Below are positions 20,148 through 28,437 of a DNA stretch of 64,000 bases, piece after piece; the first letter of the stretch is position 1, and every line of letters starts with the position of its first letter. Under the pieces are notes generated by a model. It saw nothing but the letters and a program-made list of their open reading frames with translations. It had not been told where the DNA came from and did no database searches. Origin of the DNA: Torulaspora globosa (Eukaryota > Ascomycota > Saccharomycetes > Saccharomycetales > Saccharomycetaceae); assembly GCF_014133895.1 (NCBI RefSeq), contig NC_050732.1, positions 861,001 through 925,000 of the forward strand. Reading direction: 5' to 3'. A program made the position numbers and the translations under genes.

Positions 20148-22451
20148 TCACAAGTAGGAATTTGAGTGGTATGGTGAATGTGATGCGTTGTTATTGTGGC
20201 TGTAAAAGCTCGTCTCGGGCCTCATTAAATTGCTTCTGCTGCCATTTGCGGCATTTGCCCTGGGGTGGTCGTAACTTCCAAGTGTCTCGGTGTTCCCCAA
20301 CACAGCTGATGTTGGTTGTACAGGTTGCGGTACGCCGCTCTGTGCGCCAAATCTGTTTGATGAACTTGAAAAAGTGTAAGTGCTAGCCTCATCATCAAAC
20401 AAGGTCTTATTGTTACCGTTCCCGAAGGCATCTGCACGGAGGATTTTTTCCTGGTCAGTTTCGTTTGTATCCATTGCAGCTTTCCTTAATTCGAAGAGCT
20501 CTGCTTCAGATTTATTTGCATGTTCAAATGCGGTGCCGTTGGGGCCCTGAACTTTTGGAATGAATGAGACACGATCGTCCTTGAGTGGCTGGTAGCGAGC
20601 ATCTGGGTTCCTGTGTAACAGAGCCAATGTGCATGTTATGATGGTGAAGATCAAGAGGAACAAAGCGAAAACTGCGTTTAGAACGAAAAGAATGACAGCC
20701 ATCACCGAGGATACCACTGCCGGCTGCTTGAAAAGGTTGCTGAAGAAAAGAAAGAACAGGGAATTGATCAGATTCACCAAGTGGATGGCAATGTTGAAAA
20801 TGTTGGTTCTCTTATCCAAATAAGGTCTTTTCCAGCATAGGCATACGAAATAAGCCAGCTCGATCACAAAGATAATCATAGCCTGGGCCTTGCCATACTG
20901 CTGCAACACAGCGACAAAGAGGGATCTCAGGAAACTGTAACACAGCAGGGGCACCAACCACCAGAAGTAATCCGCCTTGAATTGGGTATACAGGAACCCG
21001 TATCTATTCAAAAAGCCTGCGTCACCATAAAGCAAATATGCCGGATTCTTGTACAGCCGCTGGGATTCGCGACCTTTTATCATTATCCTCACGGTACCAT
21101 ATGCGAGTAAGCCAGTGACGACGGTTAACATGACCACCGCGTCGACCACCACGGCGGGGGAATCGATTTGTGTGAACTCCCATATGCAGAGCAGCGAGAC
21201 CTGAGGAAATGCGATGATTGCGAGTCTGAAGAGCGTACCCTTGATGATGCTGCCCCAGTTCTTCCTGTACTGGAAGAAATTAGAGCTTTCTGCCATCAGC
21301 CTTGCGCGCGTCAGCACTTCCAGAAGTGCTTTAAAGAAGATCAAACAAAACACCACGCAGAACAAAAAGAACAGAAAGAAGACGATACCTGTCAGGAACA
21401 AATTTGATAGTTCAATACCTGCCTTGAAAGCCACTCTTTCAATTCCGCGCAACACGAGGATTCTCGACGAATACTCCGTTGTGTTGCGCTCAGTGGTTGT
21501 GTACAACTCCGAATCATCCAACAAAGATTCAAAGCTGTAGTCCGCTGATGACGCCAAACTGATTCTCTTGGCGAGTCTTTCCAGGTTTCTCTTTTGCACA
21601 CTGATACTCAACACGTCCTTGTTGGCGACGACCACCGTAGATACCCCGTTCGTAGCCTGGACATACCAGTCGAAGATGTTTTGCATAAACTTGACATTGA
21701 TGATACCCATGGACCACTGGAAATTCTGGGTCCACGCCGCGGCGATCGGGGGCACACGAGCGACGCCCATCATAGCAGTGATGGCGAGATTCTGGAAGTA
21801 GATGAAAAGCGAGATCGAATTCGACGCGATGTGTGCCGCAGTGGTGCTGTACCCGATAACAGAGACGAACCCTGAAGTCAACACACCGATCCCGGACACC
21901 GCAGCGATCGGCCACGAAGCGTACTTTGTCTGCACGGTCTTGTCGTTGGTGAGCACCGCCTGGACACAGGCCAGCGGCCGCGAGTACTCGGTGTCGTTGC
22001 GCGAGTATACCACAACTCTGATCTGTGCGTCGAGGTCCGGAATCGTGTACGCCACGCCCGGGATCTGTTTCGTGATATCGCTGCTTATCGTGTAGCTCGA
22101 CCGCACGTCGATACGTCCCGCGGAGAGCGGACAAAGCGTCACCTCATTCAAAGAACACAAATCAAACGTCTGCTCCACCACCTTGAGCCCATACGTGATC
22201 AGCTCCGCCTTCACAGTAACATTTTCGCTAATCGTCGTCGTCGCGTCGATCTTGAACACAACGCTCGAGTTCCCGGGATAGTATCTCACGTCGAAATACG
22301 AAGCTGTGAACTCCGAATTCTCCATACATGTCAGCAGCGACGAGGTCCTCAGATGGCTTGAACTCGCACTCACGTTGTTTGCGCCCACCAGGGCGCACCG
22401 GAGCACCAGTACCAGCGCTGCCAGTCCTCCTTGCAGCCAATTCCACTTCAT
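20148..22451 (-). CDS. FLC2: Flavin carrier-like TRP-family membrane protein (Flc2)
   Basis: A 767-residue membrane protein. An N-terminal signal peptide (WLQGGLAALVLVLRCALVGA) is followed by a lumenal domain of about 150 residues with conserved cysteines and N-glycosylation sequons, the ML-like part of the family. About nine hydrophobic spans from residue 170 to 620 form the TRP-like channel body. The cytosolic tail is rich in Asn, Ser and Gln. FLC proteins act in FAD import into the endoplasmic reticulum, calcium handling and wall maintenance. Synteny corresponds to both YAL053W (FLC2) and its duplicate YOR365C. The first half of the gene is much richer in GC than the second half. Confidence 0.92.
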   Translation of the reverse strand: MKWNWLQGGLAALVLVLRCALVGANNVSASSSHLRTSSLLTCMENSEFTASYFDVRYYPGNSSVVFKIDATTTISENVTVKAELITYGLKVVEQTFDLCSLNEVTLCPLSAGRIDVRSSYTISSDITKQIPGVAYTIPDLDAQIRVVVYSRNDTEYSRPLACVQAVLTNDKTVQTKYASWPIAAVSGIGVLTSGFVSVIGYSTTAAHIASNSISLFIYFQNLAITAMMGVARVPPIAAAWTQNFQWSMGIINVKFMQNIFDWYVQATNGVSTVVVANKDVLSISVQKRNLERLAKRISLASSADYSFESLLDDSELYTTTERNTTEYSSRILVLRGIERVAFKAGIELSNLFLTGIVFFLFFLFCVVFCLIFFKALLEVLTRARLMAESSNFFQYRKNWGSIIKGTLFRLAIIAFPQVSLLCIWEFTQIDSPAVVVDAVVMLTVVTGLLAYGTVRIMIKGRESQRLYKNPAYLLYGDAGFLNRYGFLYTQFKADYFWWLVPLLCYSFLRSLFVAVLQQYGKAQAMIIFVIELAYFVCLCWKRPYLDKRTNIFNIAIHLVNLINSLFFLFFSNLFKQPAVVSSVMAVILFVLNAVFALFLLIFTIITCTLALLHRNPDARYQPLKDDRVSFIPKVQGPNGTAFEHANKSEAELFELRKAAMDTNETDQEKILRADAFGNGNNKTLFDDEASTYTFSSSSNRFGAQSGVPQPVQPTSAVLGNTETLGSYDHPRANAANGSRSNLMRPETSFYSHNNNASHSPYHSNSYL

Positions 22452-22633
22452 CGCTCGTTACTGTCCTGAACCTGGTTCTCCGACACTGTTTCTGCAACTA
22501 GTCAAGTATATAGCAGCCTATCGCTCCAAGTCCTGCAAGAGAGGCTGTTCCATCCATAGTATAATTAGCAGCAGATACGTGGAGGAGAAACGACGCGAAA
22601 CCGGCCCCGCCGCTACCCGGCCTGGCTATTCTG

Positions 22634-22640
22634 TTACCCG
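22634..22640 (+). promoter_or_regulatory. Reb1-type site in the FLC2-ACS1 promoter
   Basis: TTACCCG is the core bound by the general regulatory factor Reb1, which keeps promoters nucleosome-free. It lies about 250 bp upstream of ACS1 and 180 bp upstream of FLC2. Short motif, so the call is tentative. Confidence 0.45.
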
Positions 22641-22821
22641 GCCTACTGTCTGACGTCCACAATTCCGGGCCCAACTCCGCACTTCCGCCCGGACCACCGC
22701 GGGGAACCCCCTGCAGGACCAAAGTCCTCAACAGCCGCCGACAGCGCGCTGCCTGTGGTGCGAGCGTCACGACTGCTCGGGTGGGTCGATGACCCTGCGT
22801 CTCCACCGAGCACTACGTCGC

Positions 22822-22829
22822 TATATAAA
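22822..22829 (+). promoter_or_regulatory. TATA element of ACS1
   Basis: TATATAAA, 64 bp upstream of the ACS1 ATG, at a usual distance for a regulated yeast promoter. Confidence 0.6.
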
Positions 22830-22892
22830 TAAGCCGACACCGCCATAGAGTACTTATGCGTCTGTCCCACTACAGCACCAACTCATAACTCC

Positions 22893-25025
22893 ATGGCCCC
22901 TACCGCAAACGTATCCTTAACCCAGGACGGCCCCAGCCTGGCCGTCCCTAAGCCTGCCAAGGCTGCTGCCGTCGCCCAACAGCACGACACGCCCCGTGAG
23001 TACGAGCATCTGACGAGCGTGCGCGCGGTCAAGCAGCTGCCGATAGCGGAGCGGCTGCAGCCTGGGCTCGCGCCCCATTATTCCCCGCATCTCGAGGGCA
23101 TCTCGGAGTACGAACGGCTGTACCGCGAGTCGATCGAGAACCCGGCCAAGTTTTTCGGCGACCGGGCGCGCCAGTTTCTGAACTGGACGCGTGACTTCGA
23201 CACGGTGTTTGTGCCGGATCCGGTGACGGGGAAGCCGTCGTTCGAGCAGAACGCGTGGTTTCTGAACGGGCAGCTGAATGCGTGCTACAACTGTGTGGAC
23301 CGGCACGCGTTGGCGTCGCCGCAGCGCGCGGCGATCGTCTACGAGGGCGACGAGCCCGGCCAGGGCTACACTCTCACGTACCGCGAGCTGCTCGAGCAGG
23401 TGTGCAAGGTGGCGCAGGTGCTGTACCACACCATGGGGGTCCGCAAGGGCGACACCGTGGCGGTGTACATGCCGATGGTCCCGCAGGCGCTGGTGACGTT
23501 GCTGGCGATAGTGCGGATCGGCGCCGTCCACTCCGTCGTGTTTGCTGGGTTCTCGTCGAACTCGCTTCGCGACCGTATCAACGACGCGGATTCCCGCGTC
23601 GTGATCACAACCGACGAGTCGCGCCGCGGCGGCAAGATCGTCGAGACGAAGCGCATCGTGGACGACGCGCTCAAGGAATGCCCCCGCGTGCGCCACGTGC
23701 TGGTCTACAAGCGCACGCACAACGAGGCGGTGTCGTACCAGCGGCCCCGCGACCTCGACTGGGACGACGAGGTGAAGAAGTACAAGGGCTACTGCCCCTG
23801 CGAGCCCGTCGACTCGGAGCATCCGCTGTTCTTGCTCTACACGTCCGGCTCCACAGGCTCGCCTAAGGGCGTGCAGCACTCCACTGCGGGATATTTGCTC
23901 GGTGCGCTGCTCTCTATGCGCTACACGTTCGACGTGCACCAGCCGGACGTGTTTTTCACCGCGGGCGATATCGGGTGGATCACCGGTCACACATACGTAG
24001 TGTACGGACCCCTTCTCTACGGATGCACTACGCTTGTGTTCGAAGGCACCCCTGCGTACCCCAACTTTTCGCGGTACTGGGAGATCATCGACAAGCACCG
24101 CGTGACGCAGTTCTACGTGGCGCCCACAGCGCTGCGGCTGTTGAAGCGTGCAGGCGACTCGTTCATTGAAGGCTACTCGCTCAAGTCCTTGCGGTGTCTG
24201 GGCTCGGTGGGCGAGCCAATAGCCGCCGAGGTCTGGGAGTGGTTCTCGAGCCGCATCGGCAAGGACCAGATCCCGATCGTCGACACGTATTGGCAGACGG
24301 AGTCTGGGTCGCACCTGGTGACGCCGCTGGCCGGCGGCGTCACGCCCATGAAGCCCGGTTCCGCATCGTTCCCGTTCTTCGGGATCGAGCCAGCGATCCT
24401 GGACCCGACTACTGGCCGCGAGATCGTCGGCGACCACGCTGAGGGCGTGCTCGCCGTCAAGGGCGCCTGGCCGTCGTTCGCCAGAACCATCTGGAACAAT
24501 CACGACCGGTATCTCGACACGTATCTGCGCCCTTACAAGAACGTGTACTTTACCGGCGACGGCGCGGCACGCGACAAGGATGGTTACATTTGGATCTTGG
24601 GCCGTGTGGACGACGTGGTCAACGTGTCGGGCCATCGGTTGTCTACAGCAGAGATTGAGGCAGCGATTATCGAGGACGCCATTGTCGCTGAATGTGCCGT
24701 GGTTGGTTTCCATGACGACTTGACGGGCCAGGCGGTCGCGGCGTTTGTCGTGCTAAAGAACAAATCGAACTGGTCGCAGGCTTCGGACGTGGATTTGCAG
24801 GACATCAAGAAACATCTGATTCTGACTGTGAGAAAGGATATCGGGCCTTTTGCTGCTCCTAAGCTGATTGTGATTGTGGACGACTTGCCCAAGACGCGGT
24901 CGGGCAAGATCATGAGAAGGATCCTCAGGAAGATTCTCGCTGGCGAAGCTGACCAACTGGGCGATGTGTCCACGTTGTCGAACCCTGGAGTCGTGAGACA
25001 TTTGATCGACTCGGTAAAGCTCTGA
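22893..25025 (+). CDS. ACS1: Acetyl-CoA synthetase Acs1
   Basis: The 710-residue enzyme activates acetate to acetyl-CoA through acetyl-AMP. Adenylate-forming motifs are present: the phosphate loop [12 protein letters not shown] near residue 316, [10 protein letters not shown] near 465, the hinge region [13 protein letters not shown] near 570, and the C-terminal TRSGKIMRR near 672 whose lysine is the catalytic, acetylation-controlled residue. The N-terminal extension before the domain favours Acs1 over Acs2, as does position beside FLC2 (YAL054C). Base composition is odd: 42 of 60 bases are G or C in 23281-23340 but only 26 of 60 in 24781-24840. This skew also creates a long meaningless open frame on the opposite strand. 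Confidence 0.97.
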   Translation: MAPTANVSLTQDGPSLAVPKPAKAAAVAQQHDTPREYEHLTSVRAVKQLPIAERLQPGLAPHYSPHLEGISEYERLYRESIENPAKFFGDRARQFLNWTRDFDTVFVPDPVTGKPSFEQNAWFLNGQLNACYNCVDRHALASPQRAAIVYEGDEPGQGYTLTYRELLEQVCKVAQVLYHTMGVRKGDTVAVYMPMVPQALVTLLAIVRIGAVHSVVFAGFSSNSLRDRINDADSRVVITTDESRRGGKIVETKRIVDDALKECPRVRHVLVYKRTHNEAVSYQRPRDLDWDDEVKKYKGYCPCEPVDSEHPLFLLYTSGSTGSPKGVQHSTAGYLLGALLSMRYTFDVHQPDVFFTAGDIGWITGHTYVVYGPLLYGCTTLVFEGTPAYPNFSRYWEIIDKHRVTQFYVAPTALRLLKRAGDSFIEGYSLKSLRCLGSVGEPIAAEVWEWFSSRIGKDQIPIVDTYWQTESGSHLVTPLAGGVTPMKPGSASFPFFGIEPAILDPTTGREIVGDHAEGVLAVKGAWPSFARTIWNNHDRYLDTYLRPYKNVYFTGDGAARDKDGYIWILGRVDDVVNVSGHRLSTAEIEAAIIEDAIVAECAVVGFHDDLTGQAVAAFVVLKNKSNWSQASDVDLQDIKKHLILTVRKDIGPFAAPKLIVIVDDLPKTRSGKIMRRILRKILAGEADQLGDVSTLSNPGVVRHLIDSVKL

Positions 25026-25115
25026 TTAGATTTCTGTCTCTTGTTATTTTTTTTCCGTATTCTTATGTACCACTTACTCAAGACGCTTAACGTATTTGCT
25101 TGTTCCGAGGGGCTG

Positions 25116-25715
25116 ATGAGCTACGGGACGGCTGCCGATGTTACGTCACTAGACGAGGACTTGAAGTTGCTGCGTGAGCGTAAGTTCTCTCAGGAGTCCA
25201 TTGAGGATATCAAACGCTGGGTTTTTCAGTCAGTTCTAGAGGACCAGCAGCCAGCACAGTCGCTGCTCGAGAGTCTCAAGGACGGTACCGTCCTGTGTAG
25301 GCTGGCCAACCGATTGTACATCGCTGATGTCGGGGATGGAAGAGAACTAATCAAATGGAGAAAGTCGACTATGCCGTTTGTGCAAATGGAGCAGATATCG
25401 CAGTTCTTGGGCTTTGCGCGGTCCTATGGGGTGCCCGAGGACGAACTGTTCCAGACAGTCGATCTGTTCGAGGAGAAGGATCCCGCGATAGTATATCAGA
25501 CGTTGAAGTCGCTGTCGAGATATGCAAACAAGAAGCATCCGCAGAAATTTGTCGTCTTGGGACCGCAGTTGGCGACCAAGAGGCCTCGTCCGCCAGTCAA
25601 GCAGAAACCTAGCCACCTGCAGACCGGTTGGAGTACCACGGAGTACGGATACATGGGCGGAGCTTCGCAGAGCACAGAGAAAGTCGTGTTTGGTCAAAGA
25701 AGAGACATCAAGTGA
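25116..25715 (+). CDS. SCP1: Actin-bundling protein Scp1 (transgelin/calponin)
   Basis: The 199-residue protein starts MSYGTAADVTSLDEDL, matching the S. cerevisiae N-terminus; the frame is open upstream only from a TTG. A single calponin-homology domain covers about residues 20-140 (ESLKDGTVLCRLAN, then KSTMPFVQMEQISQFL). The tail holds the calponin-like repeat (GYMGGASQSTEKVVFGQRRDI), used for actin binding. In yeast it cross-links filaments in cortical patches with Sac6. It corresponds to YOR367W, here 90 bp after ACS1 in the same direction and convergent with PEX22. Confidence 0.96.
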   Translation: MSYGTAADVTSLDEDLKLLRERKFSQESIEDIKRWVFQSVLEDQQPAQSLLESLKDGTVLCRLANRLYIADVGDGRELIKWRKSTMPFVQMEQISQFLGFARSYGVPEDELFQTVDLFEEKDPAIVYQTLKSLSRYANKKHPQKFVVLGPQLATKRPRPPVKQKPSHLQTGWSTTEYGYMGGASQSTEKVVFGQRRDIK

Positions 25716-25722
25716 GTAATTT

Positions 25723-26154
25723 TTAGTCTGCTAGGTCCAGCTCGGACGCAATGTGTATAACTTGACCAACGTACCGCGGGACATCTGCGGGCATTGATGT
25801 TTCGAGGTCATCAGGCTTCAACAACAGCTGCTTTTTCTTCAAATGTCTTACGCACGACCAGAGCCCGCTCATTGTGCTGCAACGGATCACCTTGTAGCTC
25901 TGGTGCAAAAACATGACCCCTGGAACCACCACCAGAACAACATCCTCCTTCAGCAGCGACTCCCAGTTGATCTTGTTGGAGTCAGCAATGGTTTTTGTGA
26001 CTAGTATGCACCTTGATCCCCTGCGCTCCTGTTTCGAGCCATCGCTGGTGCTGGGGGATAGTGCCCAGTAAGCAATTAAACCACCTGTCACACAGACAGC
26101 ACTGATGGCACCGACAACACCAAGTAGCCTCCGAGAGTGATCTCTAGATCTCAT
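25723..26154 (-). CDS. PEX22: Peroxisomal membrane peroxin Pex22
   Basis: A 143-residue protein with a basic N-terminus and one membrane span at about residues 10-30 (RLLGVVGAISAVCVTGGLIAYW), followed by a soluble domain on the cytosolic side. Pex22 anchors and activates the ubiquitin-conjugating enzyme Pex4 at the peroxisome, which recycles the import receptor Pex5. Pex22 sequences diverge fast, so identification leans on topology, size (180 residues in S. cerevisiae) and position next to ACS1/SCP1 (YAL055W). Its stop lies 7 bp from the SCP1 stop, so the two 3' untranslated regions must overlap. Confidence 0.82.
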   Translation of the reverse strand: MRSRDHSRRLLGVVGAISAVCVTGGLIAYWALSPSTSDGSKQERRGSRCILVTKTIADSNKINWESLLKEDVVLVVVPGVMFLHQSYKVIRCSTMSGLWSCVRHLKKKQLLLKPDDLETSMPADVPRYVGQVIHIASELDLAD

Positions 26155-26194
26155 CGGCCGACATTGTTGTGCCCTCGGAGTGCTTCATTACTAA

Positions 26195-26200
26195 ACGCGT
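26195..26200. promoter_or_regulatory. MCB box between PEX22 and RAD17
   Basis: ACGCGT, the core bound by the G1/S factor MBF, lies 48 bp before the RAD17 ATG in a divergent promoter of only 93 bp. G1/S timing for a checkpoint clamp gene is plausible, but a six-base palindrome can occur by chance. Confidence 0.45.
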
Positions 26201-26247
26201 TCCTTTCACTGTAAGACGAGCACCACCTCATTGCAACAACGGAAGGA

Positions 26248-27387
26248 ATGAGACGCGATGGCACCCTATTTAATGCTTCTACGGTTCACATCGACCACAT
26301 TACAACAGCACTAAACTGTCTTATACCATTCGGCATCAAGGAAGAAGTGATCATTTTCATAGATAATGATGGGTTATCCTTTGCCAGGGAACTGAACCAT
26401 GTAATGCGTATCCAGTTATTCCTAGCGAGGGAACTGTTTATGTCCTTCTCATACGATAATGGCAATGACAACGAGGAGCCAACTAAGGTTTGTGTTAAGA
26501 TAAGCCATTTGCTTGATAGCTTCAATGTGGCTAACAGAAATATCGATGACGTTGTAGAGTGCACTATGTCATACGATGGCTACGGATCACCATTTGTGCT
26601 CATATTCGAAGACTCTACAGTTTCAGAACGTGTTGAATACTCAACGTACCTCGTACAGGGCAGCACCAACGGGGGACTAGAGATCGATAGAGATCAAGTC
26701 ATTTTTGAATGCATAATCAAGGGCGACGTGCTTTATGCAGCAATGAATGAACTTAAGGAGACCGGCTGTAAAGAATGCTATTTGTTTGCAAAGACGAATG
26801 ATAATGGTGATCATGTCTTCGCGCTTATATCAGATTCACAACTTGGTCTTTCCAAAATACGACTGCCAAACAGTAGATCAATCCTTGAGAAACTGGAGAT
26901 CTACGACACAGACTATGAAACGGTGATACATGGTAGACTGGTAATTGCCAGCTTTGATTTCAATCTGTTTGACAAAATGCGAATGAGTATTCGCATAGCC
27001 AGTAAAGTGTTGTTCAAAATGGATGCTCACGGACTACTAAGCGTCAACATTCTTAGTCAAACAGATGATGTTCTTGTTTCCGAGACGAGGCCTACGATAA
27101 ATCGAGCCAGAAGTCTTGATGGACCAAGACAAATGCAGCTACCGAGAGATTACCCCGGGATTGTAGTCGAAGTGTGCCTCATCGAAAGAGAGCAATTTGA
27201 CGATAGCGCTAAAAGGAATATAGAGATACTGATGGATAGCGGCGAACGAGAGAAAGCCGCTTCAAGTGGCATAGGCGCTGGCAGCAATAGCAGGGGGAAT
27301 ATCCCAACATTTCACCGTGAAGAGATTGACCTCCAGAATGGACGTCGGGCCTCGCCCTTCAAAAATGACTTACCGCTATTCTTTTGA
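26248..27387 (+). CDS. RAD17: DNA damage checkpoint clamp subunit Rad17 (Rad1 family)
   Basis: The 379-residue protein matches the Rad1/Rec1/Rad17 family, a PCNA-like subunit of the 9-1-1 clamp (Ddc1-Mec3-Rad17 in yeast) loaded at damaged DNA to activate Mec1. The early segment FNASTVHIDHITTALNCLIPFGIKEE and IFIDNDGLSFARELNHVMRIQLFL are characteristic. The C-terminal 60 residues are polar and probably disordered. S. cerevisiae Rad17 is 401 residues. Synteny with SCP1, RPS12 and MRS6 corresponds to YOR368W. Confidence 0.95.
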   Translation: MRRDGTLFNASTVHIDHITTALNCLIPFGIKEEVIIFIDNDGLSFARELNHVMRIQLFLARELFMSFSYDNGNDNEEPTKVCVKISHLLDSFNVANRNIDDVVECTMSYDGYGSPFVLIFEDSTVSERVEYSTYLVQGSTNGGLEIDRDQVIFECIIKGDVLYAAMNELKETGCKECYLFAKTNDNGDHVFALISDSQLGLSKIRLPNSRSILEKLEIYDTDYETVIHGRLVIASFDFNLFDKMRMSIRIASKVLFKMDAHGLLSVNILSQTDDVLVSETRPTINRARSLDGPRQMQLPRDYPGIVVEVCLIEREQFDDSAKRNIEILMDSGEREKAASSGIGAGSNSRGNIPTFHREEIDLQNGRRASPFKNDLPLFF

Positions 27388-27455
27388 ATTAACAAATTGC
27401 AAATTTCTAATTACTCAACTATGTATAGTACGAATCAAAAGCTTGTGAAATTTGC

Positions 27456-27884
27456 TTATTGTTGAGAGAAGTGTTCCAAGATCATGGCACGCTCGTCGGT
27501 CTCAGCACCCCAGTTGGTGACGACGACGACGGAGGCACCGACGACCTTTCTGACGTTTCCATCGCGGTCAACCTTACCCAAACCGGCCCATTCACCCAAT
27601 TGCTTAGCATCAGCAACCTTGATCAATGGGACCTTGTTTTCTGGATCGTTAGCCAAACCTTCGACTAACTTGATGATGTTGTCTTCGGTAACAGAGCTGA
27701 CCAAGACGACCAACTGAGCTTGACCCTTAGTCAAAGCCTTAGCAGACTCTCTCAAACCTCTAGCCAAACCATCGTGAACCAAGGCGGTTCTCAAGACAAC
27801 CTTCAAAGCATCCTCGATGGTGACTTCAGCGGTTTGCTCAACAACTTCTTCTTGGACTTCAACAACTTCTTCAACGTCAGACAT
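27456..27884 (-). CDS. RPS12: 40S ribosomal protein eS12
   Basis: The 142-residue protein matches eS12 throughout (EDALKVVLRTALVHDGLARGLRE, then GASVVVVTNWGAETDE), with the acidic, Val- and Glu-rich N-terminus usual in yeast. It belongs to the L7Ae/L30e fold and sits on the beak of the small subunit. The gene is intronless. Codons are highly biased (TTGAGAGAAG-like, preferred codons), as expected for an abundant protein. Convergent with RAD17; corresponds to YOR369C. Confidence 0.98.
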   Translation of the reverse strand: MSDVEEVVEVQEEVVEQTAEVTIEDALKVVLRTALVHDGLARGLRESAKALTKGQAQLVVLVSSVTEDNIIKLVEGLANDPENKVPLIKVADAKQLGEWAGLGKVDRDGNVRKVVGASVVVVTNWGAETDERAMILEHFSQQ

Positions 27885-28437
27885 TTCTCTTGATATGGCT
27901 AGTGGGACTTCTTCGACAGCTAGAAATAATTACTGCTCCGTACTCAGATAAGCCAACCTTCAGTGTTAACAGTAATCTCCGCTGCCATGCAATTAACCAT
28001 CTCGACTTCATTTTCCAAATTTCACTATTGTTGCTTGGTTAGTATCCGAAGGTCTGTGACGCGCACTCTCGCCGAAACAAAACTCTTTCCTTGGTGTACG
28101 GGTCTTTGAGGGTGCACGGGTGTGAGCAGTCTTAGAATTTATTAACAGCACTCTTCAAAGTCTATAGCGTCTTGAAATAAGATTCAATAAATAGTGTGGT
28201 TAAGAAAGAGGGATATCTGTAGTGCATTAACCTTTCCTCCTGAGGAATTGATTTGTTAGAGAATATCAAATAAGAACTACATATGGCTACTTTAGATACG
28301 TGCATAGTAAAGTGCGCTTGCTTTGTGCTGGTTCTCTCGGTGCAAAGAAACCGGTCTTTGCCGCTTTAAAGCGAAGTTAAACGAGGAGCTAAATTGGCTT
28401 TGCATTATTCAGGTTGCCCATCATACCTAACATCTCG
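27885..28437. promoter_or_regulatory. RPS12 upstream region and MRS6 3' flank
   Basis: This 553-bp gap contains the RPS12 promoter with two Rap1-type sites (listed separately) followed, toward the gene, by T-rich stretches typical of ribosomal protein promoters. No snoRNA or other gene was recognised in it. Confidence 0.5.
28095..28123 (-). promoter_or_regulatory. Pair of Rap1-type sites upstream of RPS12
   Basis: Read on the minus strand, this holds ACACCCGTGCA and then GACCCGTACACC, both good fits to the Rap1 consensus ACACCCRNACA. They lie in tandem about 210-240 bp before the RPS12 ATG, the usual arrangement for yeast ribosomal protein genes, where Rap1 recruits Fhl1 and Ifh1. Confidence 0.7.

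Larger units (their letters stand above)
22452..22892. promoter_or_regulatory. Divergent promoter FLC2-ACS1, GC-rich
   Basis: A 441-bp, GC-rich divergent promoter. It holds a Reb1-type TTACCCG at 22634 with a similar TACCCGG about 20 bp before it, and a consensus TATATAAA at 22822. Several CCGCC and CCCGG runs resemble, but do not match, carbon-source response elements. Confidence 0.55.

Noticed and set aside
21529..22134. Minus-strand frame of about 200 residues overlapping FLC2
   Set aside because: It is an alternative frame of the GC-rich part of FLC2, with basic low-complexity sequence and no family match.
22917..24713. A 598-residue open frame on the minus strand opposite ACS1
   Set aside because: It is antisense to a strongly conserved enzyme. 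The extreme G/C at ACS1 third positions removes stop codons from the opposite strand, and the product is His-, Arg- and Val-rich with no domain.
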